Below, in pieces: positions 44,354 through 53,125 of a stretch of 64,000 nucleotides of DNA. The stretch covers positions 1,612,001 to 1,676,000 of the forward strand of contig NZ_JADBED010000001.1 in NCBI RefSeq assembly GCF_014873955.1, written 5' to 3'. Positions within the stretch are counted from its first letter, which is position 1; each line of letters starts with the position of its first letter. Source of the DNA: Nesterenkonia lutea (GTDB taxonomy: Bacteria; Actinomycetota; Actinomycetes; Actinomycetales; Micrococcaceae). Under the pieces are notes generated by a model. It saw only the letters and a program-made list of their open reading frames with translations. It did not search any database and was not told the DNA's origin. Made by a program: the position numbers and the translations under genes.

Positions 44354-45076
44354 TCAGGCGTGCCAGACCCTGCGGGAGATCGCGTATGCCGGGCCGCGGA
44401 CACCACGCAGCCACGCTGGCGTGCTCAGGCCGGTCGGTGGCTGCGCAACGGGGCGGAATCGCAGCTCTGGATCATCGGGGCCAGCGGGATCATTCGAGCG
44501 CTGGGTCGGTTCCCGAGATGGCTCGAGGGATACCCCTCCCAGGACCGACCAGGGTCCCGAGTTTCGAGAGCAGGACAGCTGGTAGCGGTGGCGCGACTCA
44601 GGGTCCCGGTCCGGGTCCAGTCGGAACACGATGTTGCCCTGCGACCCGACCAGGGGAAACATCGTGGTCAACGGTCCGGAGGCCGTCGAGGTGCGCAGCT
44701 GCAGCATGTAGCGCGTGAGCCTGCCGGTGCCGGTGGAGGCGAAGAGCAGATCGGCGGGGCCCCCGCTGTGACCGCCTCCGGGGATCCGCAGCGCCAGACC
44801 CATGATGTCGGGAAGCTGCACAGGCCAGGACGCAGAGCGTGACAGCCGTGCGATCAGTGGCGTCTCCCCCACCGCGTCGAAGAGCGCGGAGCCGGTGGTG
44901 CCAGGAGCGTCGATGACGAGCCTGCCCGAGACGACCGTGCCCACGGAATGGATGGGACGATTTCGGCGTACTGCGGCGAGCGCGGCGAAACCGAGTCCGA
45001 CGGCGATGCCTGCAGCGCCGAACAGGGCGGTGCCAGCACCGCTCGTGAGGGTGATGGGAGTCTGTCTGGTGCCCAT
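44354..45076 (-). CDS. Conserved actinobacterial membrane-anchored protein, function unknown
   Basis: 240 residues. An N-terminal helix (AGTALFGAAGIAVGLGFAAL) is followed by a large soluble domain with SALFDAVGETPLIARLSRSA, LPDIMGLALRIPGGG and DLLFASTGTGRLTRYMLQLR. The second motif recalls a catalase-like heme-pocket fold in uncharacterised actinobacterial proteins, but I cannot confirm heme ligands. TAGAGT lies 6 bases before the ATG, a leaderless layout. Confidence 0.72.
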   Translation of the reverse strand: MGTRQTPITLTSGAGTALFGAAGIAVGLGFAALAAVRRNRPIHSVGTVVSGRLVIDAPGTTGSALFDAVGETPLIARLSRSASWPVQLPDIMGLALRIPGGGHSGGPADLLFASTGTGRLTRYMLQLRTSTASGPLTTMFPLVGSQGNIVFRLDPDRDPESRHRYQLSCSRNSGPWSVLGGVSLEPSREPTQRSNDPAGPDDPELRFRPVAQPPTGLSTPAWLRGVRGPAYAISRRVWHA

Positions 45077-45158
45077 TCTGCGACTCTACGCCAGGCCGTT
45101 GAGGGACATCAGGTTCCCGCCCGGCGCGCGGCGCTGGAAGAACAGCCCCGAGCCTGGC

Positions 45159-45476
45159 TCAGATGTCGTCCTCATAGGCCGGGCCGCCCTCGCTCTCCCA
45201 CCGCGTCAGCTGCCGGGTCTTGGCGGCGTTGTACTTGCGCCGCACACCGTAGCCGCCCAGATCGTCCTCGTCGAAGAACACGGCGCCGAACTCCTCCAGC
45301 GCGGCACGCAGCTTCCTGTTCGCCGCGGGGTCCAGCGCGAATCCTCGGTGCTCGAAATCGCGGACCTGCGCCGACTCGAGAGAGGCGGCCTGACTGATCT
45401 CTTCAACGGAGACCTGCGTGAGCGCGCGAGCTGCCCGGGCGAGATCGGGCGTCAGCGGGGCTGAGTAGCGTTTCAT
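45159..45476 (-). CDS. XRE-like helix-turn-helix protein
   Basis: 105 residues. The pattern LTPDLARAARALTQVSVEEI, SQAASLESAQVRDFEHRGFA, LRAALEEFGAVFFDEDDLGG and YGVRRKY matches short actinobacterial XRE-like proteins in which the helix-turn-helix is followed by a GVxFxxxxGxGVR segment. Targets are unknown. The binding site GAGAGG is directly against the ATG, so initiation is unclear. Confidence 0.78.
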   Translation of the reverse strand: MKRYSAPLTPDLARAARALTQVSVEEISQAASLESAQVRDFEHRGFALDPAANRKLRAALEEFGAVFFDEDDLGGYGVRRKYNAAKTRQLTRWESEGGPAYEDDI

Positions 45477-45517
45477 CCTCTCAGTGTGTCAAACGCCATG
45501 GCATCCCAGAACGGTCG

Positions 45518-45533
45518 ATGGCGCCGGCGCCAT
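45518..45533. promoter_or_regulatory. Perfect 16-base palindrome between the XRE-like and cupin genes
   Basis: ATGGCGCCGGCGCCAT is a perfect palindrome in the 178-base divergent region. It lies about 45 bases before the XRE-like start and 120 bases before the cupin start, and may be an operator. Confidence 0.4.
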
Positions 45534-45654
45534 GCCGAGCGTCGAGCACTCAGCGGGAGCGGAACCGCGCCCTGCCATGATGGTGATGACCGCTTGGACG
45601 AGCTCTGGGCCGACCGGGCGGCGCTGTCACCATCAATAGATCGGAATGATCACC

Positions 45655-45987
45655 ATGCAGAAGACGTCATTGATCGCGTTGGCACGGCATGAACTCAAGC
45701 AGGCACGCGAAGCCTCCAGCGGCAGGAGCGCAAAGACCGTCTACGGCGGCCATGAGCACCAGCTGCGGCAGACGCTGATCGCCCTGTGCGCAGGAGAAGA
45801 GCTCTCCGAACACCAGAATCCCGGAGAGGCGACCCTTCAGGTCCTCGAGGGCCGCGTCCTGCTCAGATCTGGCGAGATCTCCTGGAACGGATCGGCCGGG
45901 GACCTCCTGATCATCCCCGAGGGACTGCATTCCCTGGACGCAGTCGAGGACTCCGTCGTGATGCTCACGGTGGTCAAGCGAAGCTGA
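45655..45987 (+). CDS. Small cupin-domain protein
   Basis: 110 residues. The beta-barrel motif region LIALCAGEELSEHQNPGEAT, VLEGRVLLRSGE and SAGDLLIIPEGLHSLDAVED matches small single-domain cupins. The metal-site His of motif 1 appears as EHQNPGEA, and motif 2 His is in LHSLDA. Function is unknown; members often buffer stress or sense ligands. The ATG at 45655 is preferred over 45646 because GGA is better spaced. Confidence 0.82.
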   Translation: MQKTSLIALARHELKQAREASSGRSAKTVYGGHEHQLRQTLIALCAGEELSEHQNPGEATLQVLEGRVLLRSGEISWNGSAGDLLIIPEGLHSLDAVEDSVVMLTVVKRS

Positions 45988-46103
45988 GCGGAACTGCCGC
46001 TGGGCGGACCCCCAACCGAGCCTTCGCGTGAGTTGCATCTCCTGAACAGGGCGGAGTCCGGCAGGTGGGGACCGTGACGCGCTGCGCGCACTAGGGTTGG
46101 ACC

Positions 46104-46802
46104 ATGATCAATGAAGACGCACGACTGCCCCAGGACATCCTGCACGCACTTCCCGGCTCGAATGCGGTGCTGAAGCATGGCGTCGAGGTCGACGCCGCCC
46201 GCTGGCGCGCCGAACTCTCCAAGCGCGGACTCCCCACCCTGACCGGCATGCTCGGCAGCCTGGATCGCGTCTCGCTGACCCGCCGCGACGTGTTCGAGAT
46301 CGGCGACCGCGAGCCCACCCCCGACAACGCCTTCCAGCTCTTCTACTACTCCCTGTCCTGGGGTCTCGGCCTCAAGGCCCCGCGACTGCACCACCGCCTG
46401 GACAACTTCGCCTCCCACCGCGAGGAGGCCTCCGAGCTGCTCGTCTCCGCATGGAACGCAGCCCGCAGCGGCGAATTCGTCAAGGACGCCTTCAGCATCC
46501 TGACCACAGAAGACGGCGCAGGCCGGATCCCGTGGTTCGGGCCCGCCTTCTCCACCAAGTTCCTCTACTTCGCCCAGGGCGCGGCCGCCGAGCCGAAGCT
46601 GCTCAACCTGGACCGCGACGTCGCCGCGAACCTGGCCCGCGACGCCTGGCCCGATGCGACCACCGATGTCTGGGTCCCTGAGGTCTATGAGCAGTACTGC
46701 ACCCTGCTCGGCCAGTGGGCGGAAGAAGCTTCCGCGGATTCCTCCGTGGACCGCGAAGTCCGCGCCGATGAGATCGAACTGGCAGTCACCCGCCGGGCCT
46801 GA
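46104..46802 (+). CDS. 8-oxoguanine DNA glycosylase OGG-fold protein
   Basis: 232 residues. The pattern FQLFYYSLSWGLGLKAPRLH, LVSAWNAARSGEFVKDAFSI and GRIPWFGPAFSTKFLYFAQG is that of bacterial OGG-fold proteins: a helix-hairpin-helix-like segment followed by the KFLYF strand. A catalytic Lys could be the one in AFSTKFLYF, which is inference. DNA glycosylase activity is unproven for this family. TAGGGT lies 6 bases before the ATG, and a strong terminator follows. Confidence 0.78.
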   Translation: MINEDARLPQDILHALPGSNAVLKHGVEVDAARWRAELSKRGLPTLTGMLGSLDRVSLTRRDVFEIGDREPTPDNAFQLFYYSLSWGLGLKAPRLHHRLDNFASHREEASELLVSAWNAARSGEFVKDAFSILTTEDGAGRIPWFGPAFSTKFLYFAQGAAAEPKLLNLDRDVAANLARDAWPDATTDVWVPEVYEQYCTLLGQWAEEASADSSVDREVRADEIELAVTRRA

Positions 46803-46813
46803 CCAGTTGTAGA

Positions 46814-46865
46814 AGAATGGGTCGGTTCCAGCTCACTGAGCGAGCTGGAACCGGCCCATTCTTTG
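46814..46865 (+). terminator. Strong intrinsic terminator
   Basis: A 22-base stem (46814-46835 with 46843-46864, one G-U pair, 7-base loop) is followed by TTTGTT. It starts 12 bases after the OGG-fold gene. Confidence 0.9.
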
Positions 46866-47084
46866 TTGTGCCTGCGGGCCCCTCGATCCGCTCAAGCCAC
46901 GTCTTCCGGGATGCCATGTCCCCCGCGCGGCGCATGCTGCATCACCTCTGACGAAGCAACCCATCGACTCTGGCTCTCTCAGTTGGGTGTGTTTCATCGC
47001 TGGGAGCATCCAGGGCTTTTCCCGAAGGGGAATGGACGGCCTCCGACGGGTTCCGCCCGAGAAAAGGCGATGGGTGTGGCCAGG

Positions 47085-47747
47085 TCACGTCTTGAGCGAG
47101 ACCCGAGCTCTGGGGGCCTTCCGCGCAGGGCGGGTAGAAGCAAGGGTGTGAGGGTTTCCTGGCACAGGGACCTGGAACATGGGCAGCGTCAGGCTGACGA
47201 GTGGGCCGATGAGCAGAACCACCGCTACTGTCCCAATGCCGACCGAGCCACCCAGGAGCCAGCCCAGCAGAAGTGCTGTGCCTTCGATGCCGGTGCGGAC
47301 GAGCCAGATGGGCAAGCCGAAGCGCCTATGCAGTCCAGTCATGAGCCCGTCTCTCGGACCGGGGCCATATTGCGCGCCGATGTAGAGACCGGTGGCGACG
47401 GCGAGAAGGGCCAGACCTCCAGCGAAGAGCACTGCGCGGGCCCACAGGGACGTAGGTTCGCCGAGGATCATCAGTCCGACCTCGGCACTCGGACCTACCA
47501 GAAGGGCGTTGAGAATCGTCCCAATTCCAAGCTTCTGCCGAAGTGGAATCCAAAGTAGGAGCACGACGACGCCAGTGAGAATGGTGATCACGCCGAAGGA
47601 GAAGCGGGTGTGGATTGCCAATCCCTGGCTGAGGACATCCCAGGGCGAGACGCCGAGAGTAGCCCTTATCATCATCGCAAGCGAGAACCCGTAGAGGAAT
47701 AATCCAACCAGCAGCTGAGCACCACGCCGGGCATGCAAAAGAACCAT
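47085..47747 (-). CDS. YczE/YitT-type membrane protein
   Basis: 220 residues with five to six membrane helices (for example LLVGLFLYGFSLAMMIRATL and FSFGVITILTGVVVLLLWIP) and the family segment GVSPWDVLSQGLA and GPGPRDGLMTGLHRRFG. These proteins are often paired divergently with a MocR-type regulator (YczR-YczE), exactly as here. Transport of a vitamin-B6-related or amino compound is a hypothesis. Confidence 0.87.
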   Translation of the reverse strand: MVLLHARRGAQLLVGLFLYGFSLAMMIRATLGVSPWDVLSQGLAIHTRFSFGVITILTGVVVLLLWIPLRQKLGIGTILNALLVGPSAEVGLMILGEPTSLWARAVLFAGGLALLAVATGLYIGAQYGPGPRDGLMTGLHRRFGLPIWLVRTGIEGTALLLGWLLGGSVGIGTVAVVLLIGPLVSLTLPMFQVPVPGNPHTLASTRPARKAPRARVSLKT

Positions 47748-47765
47748 AAGAGAAGTTCAGCAGGT

Positions 47766-47792
47766 GATTGGACTGACAACAAGATGCCAATC
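47766..47792. promoter_or_regulatory. Inverted repeat between yczE-like and MocR genes
   Basis: GATTGG (47766-47771) and CCAATC (47787-47792) form a perfect inverted repeat with a 15-base spacer, centred in the 61-base divergent region. It is the likely MocR operator controlling both genes. Confidence 0.55.
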
Positions 47793-47808
47793 GTGAGATG
47801 GTGGACCC

Positions 47809-49224
47809 ATGATGGTCCTGACGGCGCGCCGGTTGGCTTCGGAACTCGGTGCCTGGCGGGGGGCCGGTCCCGCCTATGGCGCTCTGACTGACCGCATCAG
47901 ACTTCTGACCCTGGACGGAAGAATCCCACTTCGGACACGACTGCCGGCCGAACGCGAACTGGCCGCCGAACTAGGGATCAGCCGGACTACCGTGGCCGCC
48001 GCATATGCCGGCCTCCGGGAAGCCGGCTACCTGCTGAGTACGCGCGGGTCGGGAAGTGTGGTCACCATCCCGGGAGGCCGTGACACTGTCGAAAACACCG
48101 ACGGACGCACGGCGACCACTCTGGACTTCAGCAAAGCGGCACTTCCTGCTGCACCGCAAGTCGGCGAGGCAGCCGTTCGAGCCGCTCAGACACTGCCGGC
48201 CTACCTGGGCGACACTGGCTACGATCTCGTTGGCCTGCCGCGCCTCCGCCAAGCCCTCGCCGCGAGGTACACCTCCAGGGGTGTGCCGACTGAACCCGAG
48301 AACATCATGGTCACGGTCGGGGCCCAGCATGCCATTTCGCTGATCGCCAAAACGTTTCTGTCTCGCTCTGACACCGCCCTGATGGAGGCTCCGAGCTACC
48401 CCCATGCCTATGACGCGCTGGGGTCCAGGGCTCGCCGACTCGTGACGGTCCCTGTCGATGCTCGAAACGGCTGGGACGACAACGGTCTGGCTCAGACGTT
48501 TCAGCGGGCGAAACCGGCGCTTGCGTATGTCATGCCAGATTTCCACAACCCCACAGGGGCTGTCATGCCCGTCCACCAGCGCGAGCTGCTGATGGATCTC
48601 GCCAGACGCCACGGCTGCCTCGTGGTCGCCGATGAGACGACGGCGGACCTCAGCATCGATGTGCCTCCCGGAAAACCGTTGGCGGCATACGGACCCGCCA
48701 TGCTCGTCGGCTCCATGGGCAAGACGGTCTGGGGAGGACTCAGGGTCGGGTGGATCCGCGCGGAACCCGAGAAGATCAAGCTGCTCGAACAAGCCCGCTA
48801 TGCCCATGATCTCGGCACGCCCATCCTCGAACAACTCATCGCCCTCGAGCTGCTCGGCAACTATGACGAGGTTCTCCGTTTTCGAAGAATCCAGCTCGCC
48901 GAGGGACGTGATCACGTGGAGGACCTGCTCCGGTCGCACTTCCCGGTATGGGACGTCCCGCACGTCGCAGGAGGGCTCTGCACCTGGGTCAATATTGGAC
49001 AACCTGTCAGTTCCCAGCTCGCTCTGGCGGCGCGCGACGGCGGCCTCCCCCTCGGCGCAGGTCCACGGTTTGGCCTCGGCGGAGCCTTTGAGCGATTCCT
49101 CCGCTTCCCCTTCAGCTACCCCGCGGAGGAGACCAGCGTCGCGGTGGACATCCTGGCTAACGCGTGGCGCCGCGTGGAACCACACCGCAGGGTTGAAAAA
49201 GACTTCAAACCAGCCCTGGTCTGA
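47809..49224 (+). CDS. MocR/GntR-type regulator with aminotransferase domain
   Basis: 471 residues. The N-terminal GntR winged helix has LRTRLPAERELAAELGISRT and TVAAAYAGLREAGYLLSTRG. The large C-terminal domain is a fold-type I aminotransferase, with PDFHNPTGAVMPVHQRELLM, VVADETTADLSID and the PLP-binding Lys in SMGKTVWGGLRVGW. It uses PLP as effector cofactor rather than for catalysis. It is the regulator half of the YczR-YczE-like pair. Confidence 0.92.
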   Translation: MMVLTARRLASELGAWRGAGPAYGALTDRIRLLTLDGRIPLRTRLPAERELAAELGISRTTVAAAYAGLREAGYLLSTRGSGSVVTIPGGRDTVENTDGRTATTLDFSKAALPAAPQVGEAAVRAAQTLPAYLGDTGYDLVGLPRLRQALAARYTSRGVPTEPENIMVTVGAQHAISLIAKTFLSRSDTALMEAPSYPHAYDALGSRARRLVTVPVDARNGWDDNGLAQTFQRAKPALAYVMPDFHNPTGAVMPVHQRELLMDLARRHGCLVVADETTADLSIDVPPGKPLAAYGPAMLVGSMGKTVWGGLRVGWIRAEPEKIKLLEQARYAHDLGTPILEQLIALELLGNYDEVLRFRRIQLAEGRDHVEDLLRSHFPVWDVPHVAGGLCTWVNIGQPVSSQLALAARDGGLPLGAGPRFGLGGAFERFLRFPFSYPAEETSVAVDILANAWRRVEPHRRVEKDFKPALV

Positions 49225-49381
49225 ACTGCAGCCCGAGGCAAGCCCGAACGGGTTCCCTACTGGATACTTCAAGCCGGTGGCGCATGCGACGGTGACCCCC
49301 AGCCGTCGATGAACGTCAGGATCCGCTCGCCGGTCAAACAACATCCAGCCAACGCCCAGCCTCCCCCACCAGGGTTGAACC

Positions 49382-51844
49382 ATGGCAAGCAAGAAGCAGC
49401 AGACTGTCACCGTCGGTGGCCACAAGCTGCGCCTGTCCAATATGGACAAGGTCCTCTTCCCCGCCTCCGGCACCACCAAGGGCGAGGTCATCCACTACTT
49501 CCAGACCGTCGCGGACGCGATGATCCCTCACGCCAGGAATCGTCCCGCCACCCGGAAGCGCTGGCCCGACGGCGTCGGCACCGCGGAGAAGCCCGAGCAG
49601 CCGTTCTTCCGCAAGAACCTCGAAGACTCAGCCCCGAAGTGGGTGCCGCGCCAGGAGCTGGAGCACTCCGACCACACCAACACCTACCCGCTGGCGAACA
49701 ACACGGCGGTGCTCGCGTGGTTCGGGCAGGTCGGCGCACTGGAGATCCACGTGCCTCAGTGGCGCTTCAGCACCACGGGAGATCCGCAGAGTCCCGATCG
49801 GCTGGTGCTGGACCTGGACCCCGGGCCGGGGGCAGGCCTGGCTGAATGCGCGCAGGTCGCCCACTGGTGCCGCGAGATCCTCGATGAGATGAACCTGCCT
49901 TCGATCCCGGTCACCTCGGGTTCCAAGGGTATTCACCTCTACGCCGCACTGAACGGCACCTACACCTCGGAGCAGGTCTCGCAGGTGGCCAAGGAGCTCG
50001 CCCGCGCCCTGGAGGCTGATCACCCGGACCACGTGGTCAGTGACATGAAGAAGTCCCTGCGCCAGGGCAAGGTGCTCATCGACTGGTCGCAGAACAACCG
50101 GAACAAGACCACCATCGCCCCCTACTCGCTGCGCGGGCGCCCCGGCTCTGCCGAGGGCCCGCACGTGGCCGCTCCCCGGGACTGGGAGGAGCTCGAGGGT
50201 CCGGACTTCGATCATCTGGACATGCACCAGGTGATGCAGCGCCTGACCGAGGGCCACGATCCGCTGGCAGACTTCACCTCCGACGACGACGCCCCGGAAG
50301 GCCTCCCGGAAGCGCAGGACCCGCTGACCACCTACCGGTCCATGCGCGACGCCGCCAAGACCCCCGAGCCGGTGCCCGCTGGCTCCCCCGCCGCCCGCAA
50401 CGATGCCCCGATCTTCGTGGTCCAGGAGCATCACGCCACCGCGCTGCACTATGACACCCGCCTGGAGCGCGACGGTGTCCTGGTCTCCTGGGCAGTGCCC
50501 AAGGGCCCGCCGCTGAGCACCAGTGAGCAGCACCTGGCGGTGATGACCGAGGATCACCCCATCGAGTATGCCGAGTTCGAGGGCACCATCCCCAAGGGCG
50601 AGTACGGCGGCGGCGAGGTCACCATCTGGGACACCGGGACGGTGGAGATCGAGAAGTGGGAGGAGCGCAAGGTCCGCTTCATCCTGCACGGCCAGCCCGA
50701 TGGCGGCCTGGGCGGGGTGCCGCGGCGCTATGCGCTGGTCAACACCAGCAAGGGCGATGACCACGGCAAGAACTGGCTGATACGGCTCACCAAGGACCAG
50801 CCGAAAGACGAGAAGCCGTCGGAGGCCTCGCCAACACCCGCGAAGAAGTCCTCGAAGAGTCCCAGCAAGAGCCGGAAGCCGGCGAACGACTCCGAGTTCC
50901 CCGACCCGCTGCCCTCCCCCATGCTCGCCTCCCCCGGCAAGCCCAGCGACATCCGCGGCCAAGGCTGGATGCTCGAGGGCAAATGGGACGGATACCGGGC
51001 CATCGCCGCCGTGCACCCCGACGGGCGCGTGGAGATCCGCAGCCGCAACGGCAAGGACTTCACCCAGACCTTCCCTGAGTTGACCGAGATCGCTGAACTC
51101 GTCCCGGCCGGCACGGTGGTCGATGGCGAGGTGGTCGCTCTGAACTCGGGCAGCCGCCCAGACTTCGGACTGTTGCAGCGCCGCGGCAAGCTGACCAAGA
51201 CGCGCGAGATCGAGCAGACCGCGAAGAAGATTCCAGTGCACCTCATGGTCTTCGACGTGCTGCACACCGCCGAGCACGGGGACCTCACCGCCGAGCCCTA
51301 TACGCAGCGCCGGGCGATCCTGGAGGAGCTGGCGCGCAGCGGCAAGCACGTGCAGGTCCCCGGGGACATGGGCGACTCGCTGCAGGAAGCCATGGACGTC
51401 AGCCTGGAGCTCAAACTCGAGGGACTGGTCGCCAAGCGTACCGACAGCCCGTACCGGCCCGGCACTCGGTCCCGGGAGTGGGTGAAGATCAAGCATGAGA
51501 ACCACGCTGATGTAGTGATCATCGGCTGGCGCCAGGGCAGGGGTGGCCGCGCCAAGACCTTCGGCTCCCTGCTGCTGGGCATGACCGACGACGACGGCGA
51601 GCTCCACTACGCCGGCCGGGTGGGCACCGGTTTCAGCGATGTGGACCTCACTGACATCCGGGCCCAGCTGGAGAAGCTGACTCGAAAGACCGCTCCAGTG
51701 GATGACGTCCCCCGCGAAGACACCTCCGACGCCACGTGGGTGACGCCGAAGCTGACCGCAGAGGTGCGTCACTCCGGGGTGACCAGGGACAACCGGCTGC
51801 GCCACCCCACTTGGAGGGGCATCCGGATGAACAACGGGCCCTGA
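49382..51844 (+). CDS. ligD: ATP-dependent DNA ligase LigD (polymerase-phosphoesterase-ligase)
   Basis: 820-residue NHEJ enzyme with the mycobacterial domain order. The primase-type polymerase domain (about 1-300) has the catalytic DxD in LDLDPGPG near residue 142. The 3'-phosphoesterase domain (about 340-480) starts FVVQEHHATALHYDTRLER. A Lys/Ser/Pro linker follows. The ligase domain (about 510-820) has the nucleotidyl-Lys motif EGKWDGYRAIA near residue 535, VDGEVV, EGLVAKR and REWVKIK. It fills and seals ends held by Ku. Confidence 0.97.
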   Translation: MASKKQQTVTVGGHKLRLSNMDKVLFPASGTTKGEVIHYFQTVADAMIPHARNRPATRKRWPDGVGTAEKPEQPFFRKNLEDSAPKWVPRQELEHSDHTNTYPLANNTAVLAWFGQVGALEIHVPQWRFSTTGDPQSPDRLVLDLDPGPGAGLAECAQVAHWCREILDEMNLPSIPVTSGSKGIHLYAALNGTYTSEQVSQVAKELARALEADHPDHVVSDMKKSLRQGKVLIDWSQNNRNKTTIAPYSLRGRPGSAEGPHVAAPRDWEELEGPDFDHLDMHQVMQRLTEGHDPLADFTSDDDAPEGLPEAQDPLTTYRSMRDAAKTPEPVPAGSPAARNDAPIFVVQEHHATALHYDTRLERDGVLVSWAVPKGPPLSTSEQHLAVMTEDHPIEYAEFEGTIPKGEYGGGEVTIWDTGTVEIEKWEERKVRFILHGQPDGGLGGVPRRYALVNTSKGDDHGKNWLIRLTKDQPKDEKPSEASPTPAKKSSKSPSKSRKPANDSEFPDPLPSPMLASPGKPSDIRGQGWMLEGKWDGYRAIAAVHPDGRVEIRSRNGKDFTQTFPELTEIAELVPAGTVVDGEVVALNSGSRPDFGLLQRRGKLTKTREIEQTAKKIPVHLMVFDVLHTAEHGDLTAEPYTQRRAILEELARSGKHVQVPGDMGDSLQEAMDVSLELKLEGLVAKRTDSPYRPGTRSREWVKIKHENHADVVIIGWRQGRGGRAKTFGSLLLGMTDDDGELHYAGRVGTGFSDVDLTDIRAQLEKLTRKTAPVDDVPREDTSDATWVTPKLTAEVRHSGVTRDNRLRHPTWRGIRMNNGP

Positions 51845-51932
51845 AGTTTGCTCAGCGCGGAAGCGCTGTACACAGAAATCACGATCCGTAGAGTGCAAAC
51901 CAAGGCACGAATCCTCAACACAGGAGATTGAT

Positions 51933-52409
51933 ATGACTGACCTGACGGCTGAAGACCTCGTCAAGAAGCTGAACGACATCGGCACCTGCATGTTCACCAC
52001 ACTGGACCAGAGCCACCGGATCGTCTCCCGCCCCATGGGGGTCACCGAGATCGACGACCAGCACAAGTTCTGGTTCTTCACCCCGCTGAACTCGGACAAG
52101 ATCGAGGACATCATCGGCGAGGGCGAGGTCAACCTCGGCTTCGTGGATGACCACACGTGGGTCTCCATCGCGGGAAATGCTCAGGTCATCGCCGATGAGA
52201 AGCGCAAGGCCGAACTGTGGGACCTAGGTCCGAAGGCCTACTTCGAGGGCGGTCCCGAGGACCCCAACGCGGTGCTGATCTGCGTGACTCCGGAGACCGC
52301 CCAGTACTGGGAAGGTCCCGGCAAGGCTGCGGCACTCGTGAAGATGGCGAAGTCGGCATTCTCAGATGACACCCCGAACATGGGTGACCAGGGCCGCGTT
52401 CAACTGTAA
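51933..52409 (+). CDS. Pyridoxamine 5'-phosphate oxidase-fold protein (general stress protein 26-like)
   Basis: 158-residue split-barrel flavin-binding protein. The segment TCMFTTLDQSHRIVSRPMGV, then KFWFFTPLNSDKIEDIIGEG and VNLGFVDDHTWVSIAGNAQV fits the stress protein 26 family, implicated in flavin binding and in general stress. A PNPOx enzymatic role is unlikely. AGGAG precedes the ATG, and a terminator follows 17 bases after the stop. Confidence 0.87.
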   Translation: MTDLTAEDLVKKLNDIGTCMFTTLDQSHRIVSRPMGVTEIDDQHKFWFFTPLNSDKIEDIIGEGEVNLGFVDDHTWVSIAGNAQVIADEKRKAELWDLGPKAYFEGGPEDPNAVLICVTPETAQYWEGPGKAAALVKMAKSAFSDDTPNMGDQGRVQL

Positions 52410-53010
52410 GCCAGCTCAGTCTTGAGAAGGGACGGGTCACTTCGGTGGCCCGCCCCTTCTTTATCGTCGAACGGAACTCTTCCGTTCCACGTCCCGGTCC
52501 TGCCCCCTGGCACGGGAATCTCGGCCTTCCTCGCGGGCGCGATTCCTGCGTCTGCCCTCCACGGAGGCGTCCCAGCTGCTGTGAAGTACGGGGCCAGGTA
52601 GTTGCGCAGGTCGGGATCGCCGATGTAGACGTAGGTTCCCTTGATCCCCCGGGTCAGCAGAACACCATAGATGTTTATGACGTACTCCAGAAGGTCATCA
52701 TCGCTGAACTTCAGGCCCAACCGAGGACTGTTCTCTTTGACCTTGGAGTCGAAGTAGTTGGCGCGGTCAAAGATGCTCCGTTGTTGGTCGATGTCGAATC
52801 TCAAGTCCGGCCCGATGACCACCCCTGCGTAGTTCAAGTCATATCCCTGAACCGTGTGGATTGACCCGACTTCCTCCAGGGACGTATTTGAGTTGATCCA
52901 GTCCTTCGCCGTTCGGTTCCGCTGGAGGCCATAACCATTGAGGACTATGTCGGGAAGGCTCGTCCTTCTTGTTTCTCCACTGCCACGCATAGCCGGCGAC
53001 CAAGCGAGCG
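52400..53010 (-). pseudogene. Remnant of a DUF2075 DNA/RNA helicase
   Basis: The C-terminal part of a DUF2075 (schlafen-group-related) helicase is readable: DIVLNGYGLQRNRTAKDWIN, VGSIHTVQGYDLNYAGVVIG and LLEYVINIYGVLLTRGIKGT with DLRNYLAPYF. Just upstream, in a different frame (52959-53000), the expected preceding motif VAGYAWQWRNKKDE can be read, and a stop codon lies nine codons before it. The N-terminal Walker domains are absent. So the gene is truncated and frameshifted. It marks the left boundary of the AT-richer island. Confidence 0.8.
52426..52463 (+). terminator. Intrinsic terminator
   Basis: A 15-base stem (52426-52440 with 52445-52459, two G-U-type pairs, TTCG loop) is followed by TTTAT. 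It ends the pyridoxamine-oxidase-fold gene and lies inside the 3' end of the decayed helicase. Confidence 0.85.
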
Positions 53011-53125
53011 GGCGCTCACCGTCGCTGCGATGGTGCGAATGGTCCACGACACGCAGACACGGGTCAATGTTGGGAAGCGTTATCCAGAGGGTAAAACGGA
53101 CAGCGAGAATCGAAGGTGGGCTCAA

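Noticed and set aside
49628..52168. An 846-codon open frame antisense to ligD
   Set aside because: It mirrors a strongly conserved three-domain ligase, has no domain motif of its own, and such antisense frames are normal in very GC-rich genes.
53085..53100. A GGTAAAAC stretch resembling a family I repeat end
   Set aside because: There is no matching inverted arm nearby, so it is a chance match.
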